This document shows, piece after piece, positions 57,573 through 64,000 of a stretch of 64,000 nt of DNA. A program made the translations under genes and the position numbers. Positions within the stretch are counted from its first letter, which is position 1. Each line of letters begins with the position of its first letter. The stretch spans positions 3,308,501 to 3,372,500 of the forward strand of contig WPIO01000029.1 of the NCBI GenBank assembly GCA_009760855.2, in the 5' to 3' direction. Origin of the DNA: Cristatella mucedo. Its lineage: Eukaryota > Bryozoa > Phylactolaemata > Cristatellidae. The notes under the pieces are model-generated. The model was not told the origin of the DNA and did no database searches. It saw nothing but the letters and a program-made list of their open reading frames with translations.

Positions 57573-58481
57573 CCAAGTCGCTCACTGTGGAAATGATGCC
57601 ATCCAACAGCTCGCTGTCTTCTGTTTCTCAATGGGTTCAAGCAGGAGTCAGCTTCTTCTAGGCTGAGTTCGGAATCCCTTGAGTGACTTGTACCCAGGCC
57701 ACTTGGGATCAGCCTGATGGCATGGACGACCTCCAATTTTTTCTTCCAGAATTTTCGGAGACGGTCGAGTCGGATTAAAATTGGCCGACTTCAAAGACCT
57801 TTCTCAAGAGTGCTCCGGTGTAGAATAAGTTGAAGTTGGCGATTGCCGCCTGGTCCATGGGCTGAAGGATGGAAGTTGTTTGGCAGCAGGTACTGGACCT
57901 TGATAAAATTTTAAGTCGTCCTCCAGGTTCTCCTCCATTGTCCAGCAGTAGCAGTAGAGCGCCTCAGTGGAAGGCCTTTCTCCCGAAGCACGTTTTTTGC
58001 ACTTGTCGAAAAGGTTTCGAGGATCCTTTAAGACTCGGACTCTGACTGACTCGGTGACTGCAAGCTTTCTGACTTTCCCATTACAGGCAGCTTTGACTCA
58101 ACGACAGTGTACTTATTGATATCTCTGAGATGATTCTCTGAGTGGTAAACTAAAAGTAGTGTGATTTACATCTCTCCATTGGCATTGCACGAAAATAGCA
58201 GTGTCACCGGGCCTTCGCGGGCTTGTGTCGTGGCAAAGTCTTCTTCTCCTCCTCGGTGATGTTTCCTGTTTGGCATCATTTTATAGAAAAGCCCACTTGC
58301 GTCGCCGTTGAAGACTTGTAGACGGCCCTTCTTCCTTGACGAATTTCTGGACGTGTATGATGACACTGTGCATTCTGCGAATCTGTTGAACCGCCCTCTG
58401 CTGGCTTTGAACCTTTCTTCTTCCTCTTCTTGTTCTCAAAGTTAATTTGTCCAGCTAAAAAATAATACAATAATAAATAAA

Positions 58482-58612
58482 GCACGACTGATTTAACAGC
58501 CCCGTCTATATATCGGCAGAAGAGCCTTTTCGGCTCTCACCATCGCTTGCAGTGGGCGGTTCCGTATCGCTCACTGCATGGCTCGAACCCACGACCTGGG
58601 TCGTGGTAATAA
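58482..58612 (-). mobile_element. SINE-A copy
   Basis: Complement of tail (CTGATTTAACAGCCCCG), body CACCATCGCTTGCAGTGGGC and head GGCTCGAACCCACGACC. Confidence 0.85.
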
Positions 58613-58720
58613 TAATAATAATAATGCGCTTTATAGAGGGCCCCCCCGGAGAACTTAATCTCTTTCTAGGCACACTTTACATTGGCTGCAAAGGGAAACG
58701 CGATTGAATGGTGATGAGTG
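58608..58720 (-). mobile_element. LINE-A 3' end
   Basis: AATAATAATAATAATAATG ... GAGAACTTAATCTCTTTCTA ... ACGCGATTGAATGG, directly beside the SINE-A head. Confidence 0.85.
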
Positions 58721-58914
58721 AGCACCTGACCTCCTGGACTAAGATCCACAAGGGGTAATGTCCCTGGAGGTTACATCTGTTTTCAGGTGTCCGTCTTTGA
58801 GCAAAACCAACCTCTCTTTTACGTGGTGGACTGAATTCCTCTGCTTTCGTGACTAGATCAGTGAGAGTTCATTGGTTGGCGACCTTTGCTTGCAAGATCG
58901 ATCCCTTCTTATGT

Positions 58915-59985
58915 AATTTAATGTATCTCTATCTGTAACTCCACAAAGCCATAAAGACTATGTGGGTGTTACGCAGGAGAGTTTTGTATAGTGCACTGAC
59001 AGTCTAAGCGGCTTTCGCTACGCATTCGTTAGCCAACAGACTTCATCTCTCGAAACAAAGAGAAAGTGGGTGGCACAGCAGAGTCAGGAGAGCAGTTGAG
59101 GTAGTGAGTAGCATGGAAGTAGCAGCTCAGGACCGCTGAAAAGGATGAGCCATAGTCGGCAGCAGGAGAGTAGTTGTCGTTGCGTAAGAATTGTGGAAAG
59201 GAGTTCCACAGTCTAGGACCTGCAGAGCTAAAGCTTCTGTCGCCAACGGTCTTTAAAGCGGAGGAATGGAACAGCTAATCTATTGTCCACACAGGACCTA
59301 AGGGTGCGAGGAGGTTGAAACTGGTTGGTGACGCAGCTCAGCTAGATATGGAGGAGCCAAGCCGTGGCGGGCCTTGTGGATCAGTCTAAGAGCTTTGCTC
59401 TGTATCCGTTGATCAACCGGCATCCATCTTAGCTCTTTTAGCAAAGGAGGCACGTGACCAAACCTCTGGGACTTGAAGTCTAGCATTGCAGCCATATTCA
59501 TAGCCAACTGCAGTGGCCTAGTCGCTTTCTTTGGTAGCCCAGCCGAAAGGAAAATACAATAATCAAGCCGAGACAGAACTAAGGAGCTAGCTAAATATTT
59601 TGCAAGCCACTGTGAAAGACAGCTCCTAATCTTGGATAGGGATCGGTCGTGATGGCTAACTGTAGAAGCAGTCTTCTGAATGAAGCTTTTCAAATTTAGG
59701 CAGTCGTCGAAAACGACACCTAAATTCCGAGCATGCGGTGATGGTCGCACAACAGCATTATCTATTAAAAGAGCAAAGCCTTTTAATCCAGCCACACGCG
59801 TAGGGTGTCCTATGAGCAGCAGCTCGGTTTCATCGTCACTTAGTTTCAAGAAGTTTTCCGACATCCAGGATCGAATTTCGGCAAGGCAAGCATTCAGTTT
59901 CTCAGTTGCCACAGCAGATTCCGACGGTTTGAATGACAAATACAGCTGAGTATCGTCAGCATGGAAGCGATATCCTAGCTACCAG
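58915..59985 (-). pseudogene. LINE-B copy with RT catalytic box
   Basis: Best LINE-B copy. Minus strand from 59,985: RYRFHADDTQLYLSFKPSES (catalytic F-H-A-D-D), MSENFLKLSDDETELLLIGH, ARNLGVVFDDCLNLKSFI, LVLSRLDYCIFLSAGLPKKA, WMPVDQRIQSKALRLIHKAR, HGLAPPYLAELRHQ; open from 59,939 to 59,298, then a frameshift. The 3' UTR (ACTCTCCTGCGTAACACC) runs to an ACATT-type end at about 58,915. It belongs to the same broad CR1/L2-like group as LINE-A but is clearly a different family. Confidence 0.88.
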
Positions 59986-60107
59986 TGTCCCAATGATTGA
60001 CCTGTTGACCCCATACTCAACTGCAAGTTAGGAAGCTTTAGCCATGGGCTCTTTCTTGCCAACGATTTCTTGCTTACATTCGAAAGAGAGCACTTTTCTA
60101 GTCACTT

Positions 60108-60260
60108 AAAAAAATAGAATACTAGCTGATTTACGATTTATTTGAGCTTTACGGTTCCCACCACCTTTGCATTGGAAATTAAGGACCGCCCACTGCTTGA
60201 ATCGAGCCCACGACCTGGCTCGTCAAGAGTGAGTGCCTCACCCCGGGCTAAGACCCAGAG
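60108..60260 (-). mobile_element. SINE-A copy
   Basis: Complement tail (AGAATACTAGCTGATTTACG), body CACCTTTGCATTGGAAATTA, head TTGAATCGAGCCCACGACC. Confidence 0.78.
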
Positions 60261-60956
60261 TAGCACTCCAGCCCTGGCGCGAAGCCGGGTTAAGCCCAGG
60301 CAGGACGTGAAAACGCTGTTGGTGGACTGGCCCCGCCGCGCATTCGCCCCTCCGAGTTCGGCCCAAGGACGCGCTTGCCGGTAAAGAGGACGCAAACAGG
60401 AAAGACGAACAGAACGCGGCCGCGATTTACTGCGCCGCGGCGCTTACTGGGTGCACGTCGTTACTAGTACGACTAATAATAAGGAAAAAAATAATAATAA
60501 GTCATTTTTGTAGCGCTCGAGAATTAAATACTTTGCAATGCTGCAATAGAAGCATGCAAATTCAGACCGGGATAACATGCATAATGTCAGCGAAAATAAG
60601 CGTATGAAGAGTCTTGAAATCTTTAGTATCTCGCAGTGCTTTAGTTGGTGGCGAAAAATACAAGGCTATATGCACGCCGTGCGCTCAATTAAAGCCTCGA
60701 CTACCGTTGTCTACCAGCCGGAAGACGAGGCGAAGGTCGTGCAAAAGTCTTTGTCAATACGCGCGCTTCCAGTTCACAGAGTGTATCTTGACTTTTGCTG
60801 CATTACCTTAAGGATGCCATAGCACACGATAGCAATAATAGTTGTTCATCTGTGCGCGAAAACTGTGAAATTCTGAGTGAACTCACCAAGTTTGATCCGG
60901 GATGGCGATGCCCCGCCCCCCCCCCCCGCCCATGCACCCCGCCGCCGTCGGCTGTA

Positions 60957-61228
60957 CGATGTATCTCCGTCAGTAACTCCACAAAGTCATAAAGACCATG
61001 TGGGTGTTACGCAGGAGAGTTTTGTATAGCGCACTCACAGCCTAAGTGGCTTTCGGTACGCATTCGGTAGCCAACAGACTTCGTCTCACGCAACAAAGAG
61101 ACAGTGGGAAGCATAGCAGAGTCAGGAGAGCAGTTGAGGTAGTGAGTAGCATGGAAGTAGCAGCTCAGGACCGCTGAAAAAGATGTGCCATAGTCGGCAG
61201 TTGGAGAGTAGTTGTCGTTGCGTAAGAA
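60957..61228 (-). mobile_element. LINE-B 3' end
   Basis: Same 3' UTR as the 58,915 copy with the tail at 60,957, and the end of the ORF (LRNDNYSPTADYGTSFSAVL). Breaks at 61,228. Confidence 0.85.
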
Positions 61229-64000
61229 GACTTTTAAGCAGCTCATCGCGAGCTTACGGTCGTCGTTATTCAATACATACAGCAATTTCTTATCGAATTA
61301 CAATGAAGACGTGCGACGCTTTTATTGAGATACCATCGCTGGCCAAATGTGGTTCTACTCGCATAATTGTGTCAAATAATGTCGCATGGCGTCGAGCTTT
61401 TGGTAAACTCGTTTTTATGGGCTCTGGAGTCATTGGGATTCACTGTGCACAAACGAAAGCTTTTTGAATGCGTGGAGATATCCTACTTTCGGAATCTGTG
61501 GCTAATGTCCGCTGTGGCAAAAAGCTTCGAGAAGCTATGAGCCGAAGGCTGCGTAAAAAAAGAGCTCTTCAGTCCCTCTAGAACATTGCTGCTCCCCCAG
61601 TCTTATTGTGTCCGACGCTCCGCGCCCAAGGCAGGCCGCTCGGAGGCATTATCCTTGAAAAATCTCGGGATGCGCACGAACCCTTCACATCGGTCATTCA
61701 GCCTTCCCTCAGTCACTATTGCCATCTTCGATTACTCCCCGACGAGTGTACTTCGAATGGACTCGTCGTTTCCCCCCAGCATCCAGTCGCGGCGGCGTGC
61801 GTGCTGTCTGCGTGCGTCTGGGGGCTGAAGCAGAGATAATAAGCAGCGTTTAAAATAGGTCTTTCAAATAAGGGGGCGGTACGGCGGCGCTCCACTTCCA
61901 GTTTTCCAAACAGGGGGGCCAGTTGAGCAGCCATTAGAGCGGGTCAATTACGGACAGGGGGGTGTAAACAGGTGCAGGGTGCAGATGCTAGCAGCTGCCA
62001 GGCTCTGGGTGGGTTGAAAAAGCCATTGCAAATGAGGCTTCTGACTTGTTGAGATGCTGCGGCGAGGCCAAGAGAGCTCTCGGCTGTCTTGGAGAGCCGA
62101 CTGCTGTAACTGCTCTACCGGTTCTTCCGATTCTGCCGAGCTGCAGCAGGGGCCGCACACTCAACGCCGGTCAGTGGGAGCCGGCCGCACGCTGACCAGC
62201 ATCCGGCTTCGGTTTCGGCGAGGACACTCGGTGCAAATTAGCGCCGGTGCGCAGATCGCATATCCAACGAGGCGAGCCTTTATAGGATTGGTGGTCCGCT
62301 TCGTTGAGACCGACCGATCGAGAGCTCCTCGCTGAACGCTACTGGGAGTGCTCTCCGCGAGAGGCTTGTCCGTGCGATTTGCTTTTGTCTGAGTAGCTTT
62401 TTTTTCCAAACGGGTCAACCGTATTTTTAACGACTGCTACGAAGGCAACTCGTGTAGACCGGTCTCGACAGGCTTGATTGAGGCCGAGGGCGGCGCCTGC
62501 ACCTATGCGTGGTGCGTTGCTTCGCATGCTGCGCAGACTCTCCGAGTGGGAGGGGCTGCCCGTACGATGGAGCGGCGACGCCTGCACGCCCAGTACGTCC
62601 ACGTCTCTTTTTGATAAGGCTAACGAGTCATTCGGGGCGTGCCTTCAGTACGCAGATGCGTTACGTTTTCCGGAGAGACCTTCGAGTTTTCTTGCAGATT
62701 AGCCTAAGTCAATATTCAGCGCAAGTAATTCGGGGCGAGCCCCTTCCGCCTCTCTAAATAGGGCTCCTATTTTCCGATTGGATGCAAAAACCAGAGGCTG
62801 CAACCGGGTGGCAGCTTCATTCAGCCGCTCAAAGAAAATGGGCTGCAGAAACTTTTTCTGAAAAGGATGCACGGCTCTTCCGGCCAAGCGCCTATCGTTT
62901 GACTAGAGGTCGTCTCTTCCTAAAGAAGGAGAGGCTAGAATCTTTTGTATCCGGAGGCTAACCTAGTTTACCGGTGGTTAAAGGGAGGCGTAAGGCTAAC
63001 CGGAGGTTAAAGGGACCTTCAGGGCAGCCAAGGTTCGACTTCGCAGTTTCCTGGTCTGCTCTGCATTGTACGTGGTGAGTATTTACTCACAATTTGACCT
63101 GTGCACGCACGGCGAACTGTCACTCTGTCAATCGCTCATCTCAAGTGCTCGCGAACTTGCCGTCGCGGTTACTTGCAGCTCACAAGTTCACGAGCACTCA
63201 CATTGCACAGCGTTACATAGGAATCCGGACGGGGCCCTTACGTGCTAGGCTGATTTCAACTGCCGAAACTTTAGAGAATCAAAGGGGGCTCCATAATTGC
63301 GTTCCATTTAATGAAATTGGGCAACGCGAGCAATAGGTCATTTATCCAATAAACCTGCGACATATCACCCGTGTTTAGATGGTACTTTATCTGTTCGCAT
63401 GAGTGATCCTCGACAAACCCATTCATTACTGCAACGCCGCAGTAAAGAAAGTCATAATCGACTTCGTTGGAGTCTACGACGTCTTTCTCTTAGAGGTGGT
63501 CTCTGACTGCAGGCCAGCTACAGGGGCCTGACGTAAGATGCCCTACGGGTGATATGAAGTTTTTACAGAGCGTGTCGGCTGCATGCCAAGCACGCACACA
63601 CACTTTGGCCACGATCGCTTTTCCTCTTATATAGCCGCATGCCTTATGACAAGCTCGAACGCACGATGCCTGAAGGGGGGTTGACGATGTCAAATACAGG
63701 TAGGATGTTCAATGCGAAATGCATTTAGCATGTGGGTCGCATCTCACATTAAATTCAATTCTTCCATCATGTGCTCTTGCCTGCTGCTGAGTCGCTAGCA
63801 GAACCTCGCCTCATGTCGGAGTCAGCTTTAGTTGAACTTTTCCAGGCCAAGCTCTGCTTTCGATGAGAAAGGTGCATAAGAATACAGGACAGTTGACTGC
63901 ATCAGCAGTTTACGCTTGTAGCTTGCGTTATCGTCGCGAACGGCTCAGAACGCTAGCCGACGAGCAACACCGCCAACACTACGAGAAGCACGACTCTCTT
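61229..64000. other. right-hand end of the window, no supported gene
   Basis: Contains a 55-codon frame at 61,300-61,467 (MKTCDAFIEIPSLAKCGSTR...) without recognised similarity, a CG-rich patch at about 62,050-62,720, and otherwise unremarkable sequence. No RNA gene or mobile element was recognised. Confidence 0.5.

Larger units (their letters stand above)
57130..58430 (-). pseudogene. pogo/Tigger-like DNA transposase remnant
   Basis: Minus-strand relic of a DDE transposase of the Tc1/mariner pogo-Tigger-jerky group. In order: FNGDASGLFYKMMPN (family N-A-D-E-T-G-L-F-Y-R-M-L-P) near 58,310; VTLLFSCNANGEM near 58,190; LLLLDNGGEP (second catalytic Asp, L-L-D-N-A-P) near 57,950; LLPNN, then QPMDQAAIANFNLFYTGALL (third Asp, Q-P-M-D-Q-G-V-I) near 57,850. 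At least three frame changes separate these blocks, so it is dead. The C-terminal part passes into an expanded GAG tract coding poly-Glu. Confidence 0.8.

Noticed and set aside
57135-57736. Poly-Pro, poly-Leu, poly-Ser, poly-Gly and poly-Glu proteins
   Set aside because: All are frames of the (CTC)n tract inside the transposase remnant.

Overview
This is animal nuclear DNA. The genes are split by long introns with GT...AG borders. Simple repeats are abundant, and there are many degraded non-LTR retrotransposons (LINEs), tRNA-derived SINEs and a pogo/Tigger-like DNA transposon remnant. I cannot name the species; the repeats and the divergence of the genes suggest an invertebrate metazoan, but that is inference. 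Most long open frames are artefacts of microsatellites.

Two host genes can be reconstructed from the sequence. (1) Minus strand, 31,246 down to 210 and continuing past the left edge: the first eight coding exons (433 complete codons) of an alpha-catulin (CTNNAL1-like) gene of the vinculin/alpha-catenin superfamily. All exon phases join, and all seven visible introns are GT...AG. Its start codon lies in a CpG-rich block (about 30.4-32.8 kb) that is probably the promoter. The introns carry LINE and SINE copies, a 2.4-kb CAG/CGGAGGG minisatellite and several CT/GA tracts. (2) Plus strand, 42,249-52,297, with a possible first exon at 39,070: a PDZ scaffold gene of the tamalin/CYTIP type. It has one PDZ domain split over four exons, followed by the leucine-rich coiled coil typical of that family.

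Layout. 0.2-31.2 kb: the alpha-catulin gene. 31.2-39 kb: CpG-rich upstream block, a long CT tract and LINE-A copies. 39-52.3 kb: the tamalin/CYTIP-like gene. 52.3-64 kb: the best LINE-A and LINE-B copies, a Tigger-like pseudogene on the minus strand, and low-information DNA. The two host genes point away from each other (head to head), about 8 kb apart from start to start.

The two products act in related places: alpha-catulin is a cytoskeleton/Rho-signalling scaffold and tamalin/CYTIP proteins link membrane proteins to ARF-GEFs. Nothing in the sequence shows that they work together. No wholly new system was found. The most useful leads are the minisatellite in intron 1, a perfect 18-bp-arm palindrome upstream of alpha-catulin, the Asp at the ligand-class position of the PDZ domain, an isolated catenin-like exon at 47 kb, and a 3' end shared by a SINE family and the local LINEs.
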